A stretch of DNA of 64,000 nucleotides from Gigantopelta aegis (Eukaryota; Mollusca; Gastropoda; Neomphalida; Peltospiridae): the NCBI RefSeq assembly GCF_016097555.1, contig NC_054703.1, positions 15,942,390 to 16,006,389 on the forward strand, written 5' to 3'. Below are positions 1 to 10,625 of the stretch, in pieces; within the stretch, counting starts at the first letter, position 1, and every line of letters begins with the position of its first letter. The translations under genes were made by a program, and so were the position numbers. The notes beneath the pieces were generated by a model, which worked only from the letters and a program-made list of their open reading frames with translations, searched no databases and was not told the origin of the DNA.

Positions 1-850
1 ATATACTAGTATTCAGTTTTAAATAAATAAATAAATAAAATATGCAAACAAAGGAAATAAAGAAATAACACAGTTGACGGCAGATGTATCGGATAAAAAT
101 AAGACTATATCGAATTTGTATTTATGTTTGTTGTTGAGCACGCTCCTTATTGATCGAAAAATAGAATTCGGTGGAACTCACCTGGGACGCCACTTTAACC
201 GATCAAACTGGCCCTATTTATTTAACAATGCTCAGCATCCAAGTGGCCTTACATCATGTTACAGTGATTGACCCCGAAATGTCGATTGACCTCGTTGTAC
301 TGTGTCGTTTACCGAAATAGCAGTAGCCCATATGACAAGTGGAAATAATAACCATTAAATCGTATTTAGTTAAAAAAAAAAATTCAAGCAAGATAACAAG
401 TTATGAGAATAAACATGATACAGGTAATAGACCATAATCTTACCTGTGTTGTCAGCGCCTCATCGCTATGAAAAGAACTAGGTGATGAGGCCGACCTCAC
501 ATCCTGAAAATCAAACAGACGCGGTTTCGTCCCAGGTTATTCGCCGTATTCAAATTCGCAAGGACAATTCCGTCCCACATTTATTTCGTCCACGTCGTAT
601 TTTCTTGAATTGTGTCATTTTTGTTGTGATGTTTGTAGTTTTGTTCTGGTTGTTATTTATTTGTTTATTTCTATGTTGTTGTTTTTGTTTGCTTATTTTT
701 GGTGGGGTTTTTTTGTGTTATTTATTCATCTATTCATTCATTCATTCCAGTCGGATTGAAATCAGCTCTATCAACACTGGTTATATGTATAGTGGAGCTG
801 AATCCAATCAGATTGCAATTCGTTCATTCATTCATTCATTTTTTTTTATT
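1..850. other. Repeat-poor AT-rich stretch, no gene seen
   Basis: I see no exon with splice sites and family similarity here. Open frames are short and low in complexity. The T-rich part from about 600 to 730 reads as an artificial hydrophobic peptide. Confidence 0.5.
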
Positions 851-860
851 TATTTATTTA

Positions 861-864
<4 letters not shown>

Positions 865-944
<80 letters not shown>

Positions 945-967
945 TACATTGTGTATATATATATATA

Positions 968-1025
<58 letters not shown>

Positions 1026-1026
1026 T
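865..1026. repeat. Compound (ATT)n / (AT)n microsatellite
   Basis: An ATT trinucleotide run (about 865-926) passes into AT dinucleotide runs interrupted twice by a short CATTGTG-like spacer. Reading frames across it give poly-Leu, poly-Tyr or poly-Ile and are not genes. Confidence 0.95.
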
Positions 1027-1220
1027 TATTTAGTATTTGTTTTGTTTCAAAAACTTACTGAGTAAGGGTGTGGTACTATTACGTAATGCTCAAGAGAAGC
1101 CCGTAGGAGCGATGTAGTTTGACAGTCCCTAGTGGGGTGGGGTGTGGCACAAGCCATATTTTTATCTTGATTTTTATTTTGAGTAGGTGTTAGAATATAT
1201 GGGGTTAATTATTGTTAGAG

Positions 1221-1526
1221 GGGGCGGGACGTAGCCCAGTGGTAAAGCGCTTGCTTGATGCGCGGTCGGTTTTAGATCGATCCCCGTCGGTGGTCCCATT
1301 GGGCTATTTCTCGTTTCAGCCAGTGCACCACGACTGGTATATCAAAGGCCGTCGTATGTGCTAGCTTGTCTGTGGGATGGTGCATATAAAAGATCCCTTG
1401 CTACTAATGGAAAAATGTAGCGGGTTTCCTCTCTATGACTGTATCAAAATTACCAAATGTTCGACATCCAATAGCTGATGATTAATAAATCAATGTACTC
1501 TACTGGTGTCGTTAAACAAAACAAAT
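1221..1526 (+). mobile_element. tRNA-derived SINE, full length (family 1)
   Basis: The head contains GTAGCCCAGTGGTAAAGCGC, a Pol III A-box-like sequence, followed by a B-box-like GATCGATCCCC. The conserved body includes a CCAGTGCACCACGACTGG palindrome and ATAAAAGATCCCTTGCT. The tail is GACATCCAATAGCTGATGAT and GTCGTTAAACAAAACAAA. More than ten other copies occur in the window in both orientations, which defines the family. Confidence 0.9.
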
Positions 1527-1699
1527 TTTAACTTTTTATTTTTTACAGTATATGGGGTTAACTTTACATGTAGTTTCATAGTTCAAGTACAAAGATGTAA
1601 ATTAAGCCATATAAACTAGTTTCTAGAGGGGAGATACGGGTAATTAACAAACTGGGGTGTCTGTCTCAGTGTTGAGATAAGTGTGTTTATGTTTAGTTG

Positions 1700-1870
1700 T
1701 TGGCAGAACTTGAGGGCTCAGTGGGTAGGCGTAAGACCCTCTTCTTTCTCACTAACCACTAACCAACTAATAGCTAACCCACTGTCCTGCACAGATAGCT
1801 GAGGTGTGTGCCCAAGACAGCGTGCTTGAACATTAATTGGATATAAGCACGAAAATAAGTTGAAATGAAA
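1700..1870. repeat. SINE-variant half, shared with 8488-8625 in inverse orientation
   Basis: The stretch with GTGCCCAAGACAGCGTGCTTGA and GATATAAGCACGAAAATAAG is the reverse complement of bases near 8490-8560. It adjoins the GTATACTACC-type MITE at about 1870, so the two repeats are abutted or nested. Confidence 0.7.
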
Positions 1871-1871
1871 A

Positions 1872-2135
1872 GTAGCCTTGTGCTTGAAACATGTATGGGG
1901 TGCCTGTAAAAAAAGGACTCGAATTTTGTGCGGAACTATGGTAGACATAGACGCTACCCGTTATCTCAGAAATGAGCAGCTTGACCCCCAATTTTTTCTG
2001 ATTCAGTTAAGGATAAGGGGTGGTAGTATTTATATCCGTGGCTTTTATGTCGATTGATATGCCGCAGGTAGGAGTTTTAGCCACATATGTTACTATCCGT
2101 GTCTATGGGATTTGATATGGTAGTATACACCCTAC
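1872..2135 (-). mobile_element. Truncated copy of the GTATACTACC MITE
   Basis: This is the reverse complement of the left half of the MITE seen complete at 42147-42595, 51336-51784 and 53403-53845. It ends at the same terminus (GGTAGTATACACCC) and lacks the other half. Confidence 0.8.
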
Positions 2136-2312
2136 TGTTGGACATCAAAGTCCACCTGCCAAAGTTCACCCAGCGAACGTTTCGCTAATGTTCGTGAACC
2201 ATTTCGTTGGCTCCAAACGTGGCCATTTGGTTTAACGTGAAGCGCATAAACCAGTCTAGCGGATGTTTTTCACCTCGGTCTGGCTGAACTCGTCCCTTAT
2301 TAGTCGGTGTAG

Positions 2313-2652
2313 TCAAGGCTTTTAGATTATGGTAGCCCCACTCCCGTGACTAGTGATTTTCAATGTCGGGCTAGTAAATAACTACTATTGCTATGCCCGA
2401 CGGCTAGTGGGAAAAAGTCAAATGTTGCAGTTGTCTATTTTGTATATACGAATATCCTGCCCCCCCCCACCCCCCACCCCCACCCCAAACCCCCAATGTT
2501 AGTGTTTTTAAGCGCTATCTCCCTCTTTAGGTGACATCTGATTATTACTGTTATTTAGTAATATGCTAGTAAATTTTTAATCGTGGCTAGTAAATAATTA
2601 ATATCACTGATCCCATGGCTAGTGGATTTTATAAAAAAAAAATCTAGAAACC
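2313..2652 (+). mobile_element. MITE of the CAGGGCTTCTAGA family
   Basis: It runs from a degraded GCTTTTAGATTATGGTAGCC end to TAAAAAAAAAATCTAGAAACC. The internal GGCTAGTAAATAACTACTATTG is shared with copies at 9512, 20677, 41959 and 58028. Confidence 0.8.
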
Positions 2653-2692
2653 CTGGTGTAGTGTTATGGTCAATGCATGCTTTGATTGCCAA

Positions 2693-2930
2693 CTAGGCGC
2701 GTGTGCCGAGGCGGTGTGTGTGGGGGGGTGGGGTGGGGTGGGGGGTGCGCGTGTGTCTAGACCCACACACCCACTTCCCCCCGATATATTTTCTGTGGAA
2801 GCGGGACCCAATCCCGCCTCACCACTTAGAAACTTCACTCACCACAGTCTAGACACCCCCCCCCCCCCCTCCCCCTCCCTCCGCATAATTTTTTGCACAC
2901 CGCAAGTGCATGTGCTGGAATTTTAGCAGG
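2693..2930. mobile_element. GC-rich MITE with GGCGCGTGTGC-type ends
   Basis: It shares its ends and an internal CCCC/GGGG-rich core with copies near 10440, 33860 and 39362. The G- and C-homopolymer stretches make the surrounding open frames artificial. Confidence 0.6.
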
Positions 2931-3349
2931 GGACTGGGGTTGGGGTCTAGACAATGGTGAGCGAACTTTTTAGGAGGATCGAGTCGTACTCCCCGGGAAA
3001 ATGTATTGGGGAAAAAAAAAAAAAAACATTACTTGAGAAGGGAGGGGTTATGGGGAAAGACTTCCAAAAACCCACCCCCTGCACACGCGCTTTAACCTCA
3101 TACGAAACTGACATTTAAACTGACGCAATAGCGTTGATCGTACGCACACCAAATATGAACTGACAGGCGCTAAAAAGAAAGGAAGGAAATGTTTTATTTA
3201 ACGACGCACTCAACACATTATATTTACGGTTATATGACGTCAGAGACGCTAAAAAAAAAAAACCTCCACATATGCAAAATCAGAGCCGGTTTAAAGATCC
3301 GCTGAGCCTGTAGCACAAATAACAGTGGTGCCTCCTTCCCAGGATGACC

Positions 3350-3734
3350 GGCCTCGGTGGCGTCGTGGTAGGCCATCGGTCTACAGGCTGGTTGGTACTG
3401 GGTTAGGATCCCAGTCGAGGCATGGGATTTTTAATCCAGATACCGACTCCAAACCTGAGTGAGTGCTCCGCAAGGCTCAATGGGTAGGTGTAAACCACTT
3501 GCATCGACCAGTGATCCATAACTGGTTCAACAAAGGCCATGGTTTGTGCTATCCTGCCTGTGGGAAGCGCAAATAAAAGATCCCTTGCTGCTAATCGGAA
3601 GAGTAGCCCATATAATGGCGACAGCGGGTTTCCTCTCCAAATCTGTGTGGTCCTTAACCATATGTCTGACGCCATATAACCGTAAATAAAATGTGATGAG
3701 TGCGTCGTTAAATAAAACATTCCTTTCTTTCTTT
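3350..3734 (+). mobile_element. SINE, family 2, with 12-bp target duplication
   Basis: A different tRNA-like head (GGCCTCGGTGGCGTCGTGG) is joined to the common body. It is flanked by CCTTCCCAGGAT at 3334-3345 and 3735-3746, a clean retroposition duplication. The 3' end is GTCGTTAAATAAAACATTCC. Confidence 0.92.
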
Positions 3735-4149
3735 CCTTCCCAGGATATACATTTTGTAACCCCCTCGGAGAGATGGGAAAAATTACGTGGGGGAAATAAA
3801 TGTATACATCACCGCGGGGCCCGCTGAAACGCGGGGTCCACAGCACATGTAGCTGTGAAGCGAGTATCCTGCGAAATGCGGACTGGACACGGACAGTAGG
3901 ACTGGGCGAATCTACTGTTCAGTGCGTGACGCCATCGACCTAAATTTCAGTTTCGCGTGATGTCGACGACAAAGGAAGAACTGACCTTTAGGTGTTTGGG
4001 CTGGTCTGCGTGTCGGAATGACACAGACGAACAGATGGCGCTACCCGATACGAGTGTCGCGTACATGATTGTGTTTAGCCTAACCACACCACCAGAGCAC
4101 GTTGATTATTAATCATCAGCTACAGGATGTAAAAGATTTGATAATTCTC

Positions 4150-4258
4150 ACCAGAGGCGGATCTAGGGGGAGGGAGGACAGGACCCCTCTACAGTTATTG
4201 CGCCTCATGTCATTGGGCCCTCTCCCCCTAAAATGATTTTCTGGATCCGCCACTGCTG
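4150..4258. mobile_element. Short TIR element with GGCGGATC ends
   Basis: AGAGGCGGATCTAGG on the left is mirrored by CTGGATCCGCCACT on the right, with a GGGGAGGGAGG / CCCTCTCCCCC stem inside. The end motif resembles the element at 6758-7158. Confidence 0.6.
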
Positions 4259-4313
4259 ACATATACGGTAGTCTTAATAAGGTCAATTCATGCTTTGCAT
4301 GCCGACCTCGTGC

Positions 4314-4315
<2 letters not shown>

Positions 4316-4349
<34 letters not shown>
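4316..4349. repeat. Poly-T tract
   Basis: An uninterrupted homopolymer of about 30 T. Confidence 0.9.
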
Positions 4350-4350
<1 letters not shown>

Positions 4351-4418
4351 TATTTGTATTAGGTAAACGAAAAAGAGTTGAACGAACGGGCATCAAAATT
4401 TAATATGAACTGTATTAA

Positions 4419-4816
4419 AGGGACAGACCCTATGTTTTAAACGCTAAGGCATATTTTTCACTATTAGAGCCGTTTATGATCACTGAAATCAAACATTAGC
4501 TATATTTTATTGCTTAGATTATCCATTTCCATACAATCGAAGTGTTTCTGGTCATCCTGGTGTTTCCAATGCCACAAAATGCTTCTTTTTTTTTTTTTTT
4601 TAAACCGCACGTTCGTCTGAGAAGTAATGGTTATGTAGTCGTGTTTTAGTCTATTTTTAAGGGTATTTCAACGTCACAGACTCTTGTTTTACTCTGTTGT
4701 ATCCAAATGTCTTACAGGTTTGTAAATTAATCAAACTTAGTGTCGATTTTTACGGGTTGAAACAAGGGTCTAGGTGAAAAATATGCCTTAGTGTTTAAAA
4801 ACTGGGGTCTGTCCCT
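4419..4816. mobile_element. MITE with TTAA target sites and AGGGACAGACCC ends
   Basis: The inverted ends AGGGACAGACCC and GGGTCTGTCCCT are each flanked by TTAA (4415-4418 and 4817-4820). A TTAA duplication is typical of piggyBac-type transposition; the superfamily is inferred only from that. It is related in design to 32587-32938. Confidence 0.85.
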
Positions 4817-4894
4817 TTAAAACTAACTTGACTTCTTGAAAAATGAGCATTATGTTTCAAGAGAAGCAGGACTGGGCGAGTCGGCGGTGAAGTA

Positions 4895-5125
4895 TAAATC
4901 TAGCTTTAGAGAGGAAACCCGCTACATTTTCCCCATTAGTATCAAAGAATTTTTTATATGCACCATACCACAGACAGAACAGCACATACCACGGACTTTG
5001 ATATACCTTCCTTCCTTCTGTATGTTGGTGATATGAAAAACAAATAATTAAAATTAATAATTAGTTTGTTAACGTTTGTTTTGTTTAACGACACCACTAA
5101 AGCACATTGATATATAATTAATAAG
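4895..5125 (-). mobile_element. Broken SINE copy, family 1
   Basis: The segment AGAGGAAACCCGCTACATTTT through CACGGACTTTGATATACC is a reverse-strand SINE body. The tail TTTGTTTTGTTTAACGACACC lies at 5076-5100, separated by about 60 bp of other sequence, so the copy is rearranged. Confidence 0.75.
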
Positions 5126-5759
5126 TAAATAAATGAGCAAACATTCTGAGAGTACTGCTAAAGCAATATGTCCCCTATTCGGGCCCAACAGGCAACACAT
5201 TTTCGTTTATCTTAAATAGACCTTTTTCACATTCCACTGCGCATGTGCCTGTTGCGGGGTAACTCGAGGACGCAAACCGCGAACTCACGCGAGATCTCGC
5301 AAAAATAGACCTGGGAACAAGTTGGGGGGCATAGACAATGGGAGGCCACGCAATAGGAATGTGAACATCTCCATGATTAATTATTCTATCAGTAGGGAAC
5401 CCGAAAATTCTGCCGACATCCAACAAGACTTATTGGAGACATTTGTGAATTATTGGTTATCACGAAATAAAAAATATTTGGTTGTTAACACCCAAAAAAT
5501 CATCGGTTCGGATTCGTACGCAGTAAACATCGGATATGGACTGAAATAATATTAATGTGTGCGCGTGTGTATGTATGCATATATTTATTGTATTTAACAT
5601 GATTTAAATATTTATAAAGCATTATACAGATATTATTCAGGATTCTTGTCGGGATTTCTTTTCACCAAGTTATTTAAAATTTTGTTCGGTATTTCGAATC
5701 AAATTAAATGATACATATAAAATTTGAGCTATGGTATATAAAACATTACAATCAAGCCC

Positions 5760-5890
5760 GTAGGAACGATATTTGGAGTTGGAGGAGGGGAGGGGGCACA
5801 ATCAGTAGAGGAGATAGGGGGCAAAAGCCATATTTTAAACCGGGTTTATAAAAGGGGGGCTATAGTCCCTCCGACTTCTTGGTTGCTACC
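5760..5890. repeat. Extra block in copy A, related to 1095-1190 and 31340-31510
   Basis: The AGCCCGTAGGAACGATATTTGGAG-type block is absent at the equivalent point of copy B near 48035. It resembles GAAGCCCGTAGGAGCGATG at 1095 and GCAGGCCAGTAGGAACGAC at 31340. No clear inverted ends were identified. Confidence 0.5.
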
Positions 5891-6617
5891 GACGTTAGAA
5901 TGGTCAGAAATGTAACAGTATTGCATAAACAGCTATTTAAATTCGAAGCAAGATTATTTAACCTAAGAAAGATGTAAGTTTTATTTATAACAGATTAGAC
6001 TAGCCGACAGCTTGATAATATAGCTACAAACTCAGGATAGTCTCTTTATTATAAACTCATGAGGGTTTATTATGCGCAGTCATAAGGTACTTCGTTTGAA
6101 TGTTTGAAGCAAACATATTAAGTACCATGTTAGGCCCGTAGCCGGGGGTGGGGGTGGGGGGGGGGGGTGTCAGACAATCCCCCCACGCAGGATTGAGGGT
6201 TCCGCTCAAATGAAAAAAATCATCGGATTTTACATCTAAAAGTCCTTGTCCTCAAATGACCAGGATAACGTAGCAAGAACGTCTGTCTGAAATTCCATTT
6301 GCTGAAGGTTCGATCCTCCTCAGTGGGCCAGTTTGAGTATTTCCCGTCCCAACCAATGACCCATCAAAGGACGTCGTGTATGCTATCCTGTTTGTATGAG
6401 AAGTATGCCATGTATCATTTATTATAAATACATTGGTACGACTAAAAACAAACGGTTTCTTCTCGTGGCGCTGTGACCAGGCCATTTTACATGCATACCA
6501 CAACTTAATGCAACTTGTTAACGTATATTTCGCAACAACGTTTGTGTATTATTCTCGAGTGTAACCGGCGTCATCTCATTGTTTGGCAAGGGGTGTTTAT
6601 ATATATATATATATCTG

Positions 6618-6621
<4 letters not shown>

Positions 6622-6657
<36 letters not shown>
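6622..6657. repeat. (AC)n microsatellite
   Basis: A pure CA run following a short (AT)n at about 6598-6613. Confidence 0.95.
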
Positions 6658-6659
<2 letters not shown>

Positions 6660-6757
6660 GCTAATCATGCTGGCTACGGACCTGAACTTATATACAATAT
6701 TCAGGCGCGTGCGCAGGGGGAGGGAGGGGGGTTGGGGGTCGAAACCACCACCCCTGC

Positions 6758-7158
6758 CATGGGCGGATCCAGGTAATATTTTTAGGGGGGGACCAAAAAA
6801 GAAGGGCACATTGACTCGTCAAAAGGGCACCTTACTACAAGTTTTGATATTTACAATTAATATGAATTCCTACAGTTCTACGTCATAATATACTAGCAAT
6901 AATGAAGTAAATTGGCGTCACTCGCGTTAGAACCTCAATGGGGCCCCATTGAGACTCAATAACACAGACACATATCTGCAAGCTTGCGCATGTACACGAA
7001 AATCTTGATTTCATTTATCTACAATATAATTATTGTTTACTTAAAAAAAAAAAAATTCTACAAACAAAAAGGGCACTTGGACATTTTGAGGGCACTTGAA
7101 CAATTTTTTGGGGGGACGCGTCCCCCTGGTCCCCCCCCCCCCCTTGGATCCGCCCATG
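6758..7158. mobile_element. MITE with GGGCGGATCC ends, 5-bp target duplication
   Basis: CATGGGCGGATCCAGG on the left mirrors TTGGATCCGCCCATG on the right. CCTGC flanks both sides (6753-6757 and 7159-7163). The element is absent at the corresponding place in copy B. Confidence 0.85.
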
Positions 7159-7717
7159 CCTGCTCAAGGCGAAAATATTCTTGTCAGAAAGCAGCTCGAC
7201 TAGCCAGCAGAAAACACCTCAGAATAGCCCTAGTTGTAGGTTTTCGCGTGTGACGGCTCATATATGTTTTAAAACTTCGTAAATATCAGATATTATTTCA
7301 AGTGAAGTTGTATGTATCTGATATAAATGATAGTGAAAATAAAATAAAATAAAATAAAATAATAAATAAAATAAATAAATAAGTAAATAAATAAATAATA
7401 AATAAATAATTTGTGGATAGACATGTAACATTGATTAGTAGATGTACGACTGTCTTTTTTTTAATGAAACGATAAGGGGAAACTAGAGCTGTGATAAACG
7501 TCTATGTTAGTTAGGGGTTTTGTTGGGGGTTTTAGGGGGAAGGGGAGGCATAGTTTATTAAATTTTAAATACTGATACATGTGGAGAATTAAACCACTGG
7601 AAATCCGCGTGAATATTTAACTATAATTCTAATTTATTAAAAGTAGCAAACACATTCCACTAAAGTTAATTTTATTTTATGAATCTTTTAATTTTGCGTT
7701 GTTAAAATACCCTTGAC

Positions 7718-8152
7718 GGGCATCTTCATAAATCAAGGCTAATATTCGTTCCTCGTATTCAGCCTTGATACATGTAGTCAAGATTACTGATATCCACTAC
7801 TAGCGCCCTCTATTGGAAGAAAAGTTGTAACACCGATTATGTCCCTTACACGATGACATCGCTGACCAATCACAGCATCGGTAACATGTGACAATCTTGA
7901 AAGCAATATCAAAAATTAACCGCCGAAACCTTTTTTTTTAACATATCGTGACAAACACGACACGTTTCCACGGACGCTGACGCTGCCATCTTTGTTTACA
8001 ATAACATGGGAATCTATAAGGAGCGTTGCGATTCGTTGCAATCAGATCTCATCGCATCCAATAAAATTTAAGCATTTTGTGGCACGATTTCTTGACTACA
8101 TGTATCAAGGCTGAATACGAGGAACGAATATTAGCCTTGATTTAAGAAGATG
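7718..8152. mobile_element. 435-bp foldback MITE with 62-bp TIRs, 6-bp target duplication
   Basis: Arms 7721-7782 and 8091-8152 are inverted copies with about one mismatch. Each arm itself contains the palindrome ATCAAGGCT...AGCCTTGAT. CTTGAC occurs on both sides (7712-7717 and 8153-8158). Copy B retains the uninterrupted site, CCCTTGACAGGCAGC near 54166, which proves the insertion. Confidence 0.93.
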
Positions 8153-8487
8153 CTTGACAGGCGGCTCCAGAGACTTCGTCTTAGTTCAAGTTTCACTACT
8201 TTTGGTCTTAAGCCATTCCGATGTAAACTTTAGTAGACCATTTTTCGCAGACATTTTACCATCTTATTAGTTATACGAAATATGTACGTTAGTCGCTAGA
8301 GATTCACAGCTCCTACGAAGCTACCCACGACGCTCATGACAACTGTCGATCGTGCCCCCCAATTTTTATATAGCTTCGATACCGTCCAACTCGGCAAGGG
8401 ACAGTACTCTTCGCGCACATGCGCAATGGGAATGTGAAAGAGGTCTATTAAAGGGCCATAACTGTCAAAAATGGGTAAAATGCCATG

Positions 8488-8725
8488 AATATCATTTCAA
8501 CTTATTTTCGTGCTTATATCCAATTAAGGTTAAAGCACGCTGTCCTGGGCACAAACCTCAGCTATCAGGGCTGTTTGTCCAGGATAGTGGGTTAGTGTTG
8601 TGGCCTTACACCTACCCATTGAGCCCCTAAGAACTCGCTGTGTTGGAGCCGGTACCGGGCTGCGAACCCTGGACCTACCAAACTGTAGCCCGATGGCTTA
8701 ACCACTGCACCACTGAGGCCAGTCA
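8488..8725. mobile_element. SINE-like remnant with reverse-strand tRNA-like head
   Basis: It contains the TTTCGTGCTTATATCCAATTA block shared with 1830-1870 and ends with GATGGCTTAACCACTGCACCAC, the reverse complement of a tRNA-derived head. Confidence 0.6.
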
Positions 8726-8753
8726 GGGATATTGAACTTCATCTGTAACAGAA

Positions 8754-9050
8754 GGGGCGGTATTTAGATCATTCGGTTGAGCGCTCGCCTGAGGTACTGG
8801 CGTCGCAGGATCGAACCACCTCAGTGGATCCGTTCAACTGAGGTTTTTTCCTTGTTTAACCAGTGCACCACAACTGGTCAAAGGCCATGGTATGTACTTT
8901 TCTGTCCCAGGAAAAGTGCATATAAAAGATATAGAAAAATGTAGCGGGTTTCCTCTGTTGACTACGAGTAATAATTACCAAATGTTTTACATCCAATAGC
9001 TGATGATTAATTAATCAATGTGCACTAGTGGTGTCGGTAAACAAAACAAA
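8754..9050 (+). mobile_element. SINE, family 1, with 11-bp target duplication
   Basis: The head variant is GGGGCGGTATTTAGATCATT and the tail is GTGTCGGTAAACAAAACAAA. CTGTAACAGAA flanks both ends (8743-8753 and 9051-9061). Confidence 0.92.
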
Positions 9051-9059
9051 CTGTAACAG

Positions 9060-9355
9060 AAATGATAAAGTTGTACACAAAATTTCTTGAGGCATTGCGA
9101 AAAAGTCATGAAAACACATTTTCGTATCTCCTAAGTTCAAGGGCCATAACCCTGTCAAAAACGGATAAAACGCCATAAAAGTCAAACTTGGTCTATGAGT
9201 ACCGTATGTGATAAAGATACACACCAAATTTCAAATCAATATCTTGAGGTTCGGTAAACTATATATGTGGGACAGACGGAAAGACGGACAACAGCAAGAA
9301 CGGGAAGGAAACCGCTAGTCCCCTCCGGTGGGACCGGTATGGGACTAATAAGGTA
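9060..9355 (+). repeat. Interspersed repeat, GGGCCATAACCCTGTCAAAAA type
   Basis: It carries AAGTTCAAGGGCCATAAC and CAAATTTCAAATCAATATC blocks and ends with GGACAGACGGAAAGACGGAC and GGGACCGGTATGGGACTAAT. Related blocks occur at 8452-8530 and 13780-14090. It resembles a retroposon 3' part, but no coding remnant is visible. Confidence 0.6.
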
Positions 9356-9511
9356 ACACACTGTCAAATTAGACATTGTTTGTATGTTTTTCTAGCGCAA
9401 TCATTTTAATAATGTGAAAGGTAACACTTTAATTCACAATAATTACACATTGCATTTTCCAATTTTTGTAACTAAAAAAACCAAAATGTATTCCATGTAG
9501 TTTCTTGGTCA

Positions 9512-9812
9512 CAGGGCTTCTAGATTATGGTAGCCCCACACCCATGGCTACTAATATTCAATGATGGGCTAGTAAATAACTACTATTGCCATGCCCGATG
9601 GTTAGTGAAATGTTATTTTGTCAAATGTTGCAGTTCAGTCTATTTTGTGAATATAAATATCCTGTCCCCACCCCAATTTAGTAAAATTGTATTAACTTAA
9701 GTAAAGTAGGGGTAGTGAATTTTTAATCGTGGCTAGTCAAAAAAATAAAAATAAATAATAAATAAACAAATAAAAATAGCTTGTTGATTTTATAAAAGTT
9801 CTAGAAGCCCTG
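9512..9812 (+). mobile_element. MITE of the CAGGGCTTCTAGA family
   Basis: The inverted ends CAGGGCTTCTAGA and TCTAGAAGCCCTG are complete. The middle matches the copies at 2313 and 58028. Confidence 0.88.
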
Positions 9813-9990
9813 AACTCGGTCATTAGAGAATGTGCCAACAGTGGATTTACGACTACAAATCAGAGGACCAATGTTCCGATAGATGGCGACTATAGAAGAC
9901 ACAACCAATCGCATTTTTCCTCAACGCCCACCTAGCATCTGGTCAAATCAGTAGGTGTGTGACAGCATTAGCTAATTGAAGCCTTCAGTT

Positions 9991-10415
9991 GGAGGGACGG
10001 GATTTAGCTCAGTCGGCCAAGTGATCGCCCGAAGGTTGGACTATACCAATTAAAATCCCATAGGCGACCATGTTAACGTTTGTGTTTAAAAACATTATAT
10101 GCAATGTATCAACCAAACTATGACCCATAAATATCAGTACTACAACCCCTACCTCAAAGTATTAACTGCAGAAAATGGTATCTTTCATGGCTCATTTTCG
10201 GTATAACCAGATGTTTCTGCAACACCCCTAGTTTCGCACAAAATTTGAGTACTTTTGTTTACAGGTACCCCATACATGTTCCAAGCACAATGCTACTCGA
10301 CATGGTGGTACTACATCAAATAAAATTGCATACATTTTTACCAAATATTTGACATCCAATAGCCAATGATTAATTAAATCAATGTGCTAAAATGGTGTTG
10401 TTAAACAAAACAAAC
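9991..10415 (+). mobile_element. SINE split by a nested MITE
   Basis: The head (GACGGGATTTAGCTCAGTCGG) ends near 10037. The tail resumes at 10341 with CCAAATATTTGACATCCAATAG and ends in GTTGTTAAACAAAACAAAC. The sequence between belongs to the GTATACTACC MITE. Confidence 0.85.
10038..10340 (+). mobile_element. GTATACTACC MITE, shortened, nested in a SINE
   Basis: It begins ACTATACCAATTAAAATCCC and contains CCCCATACATGTTCCAAGC and ACTACATCAAATAAAATTGC, as in the complete copies. The right-hand 120 bp of the consensus is missing. Confidence 0.8.
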
Positions 10416-10439
10416 TTCTTCCTTAAGCTGGACAGCATG

Positions 10440-10625
10440 CTTTCAGGCACGTGTGCTGGGGGTTGGTTTCTGGGATTGAAACCCCTTCCTGCTCAAGCAA
10501 ATGTTTTCATTTTTTAAAATACATTTTCTGGGGGAAGCATGGCTTGACCCAAACCCTATAACATTTGCTCGCCACTGTCTAGACCCCCCCCCCCCACCGA
10601 TAAAATTCTTGCACACGCGCCTGGC
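10440..10625. mobile_element. GC-rich MITE, GGCACGTGTGC / GCACACGCGCC ends
   Basis: CAGGCACGTGTGCTGG on the left mirrors TTGCACACGCGCCTGG on the right. The core has GGGGAAGCATGGCTTGACCC and a poly-C run, as at 2693, 33860 and 39362. Confidence 0.75.

Larger units (their letters stand above)
5217..8447. mobile_element. 3.2-kb TIR DNA element, copy A
   Basis: The left end TAGACCTTTTTCACATTCC is mirrored by GGAATGTGAAAGAGGTCTA on the right; the similarity continues through the CGCATGTGC motif for about 35 bp. A second, larger copy with the same ends and interior lies at 47522-54460. No long reading frame or transposase motif is visible, so it looks non-autonomous or decayed. The flanks TTAAA on both sides could be a target duplication, but copy B does not share it. 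Copy A carries two nested elements of its own (6758-7158, 7718-8152). Confidence 0.85.

Noticed and set aside
2281..2330. A minus-strand RLIRDEFSQT reading, considered as the last CALML4 exon
   Set aside because: It lies against a MITE end with no suitable acceptor and no upstream VDxLF-type sequence.
3403..3846. A 147-codon minus-strand frame
   Set aside because: It lies across a SINE with a clear target duplication. The same peptide reappears in other SINE copies such as 23182-23472.
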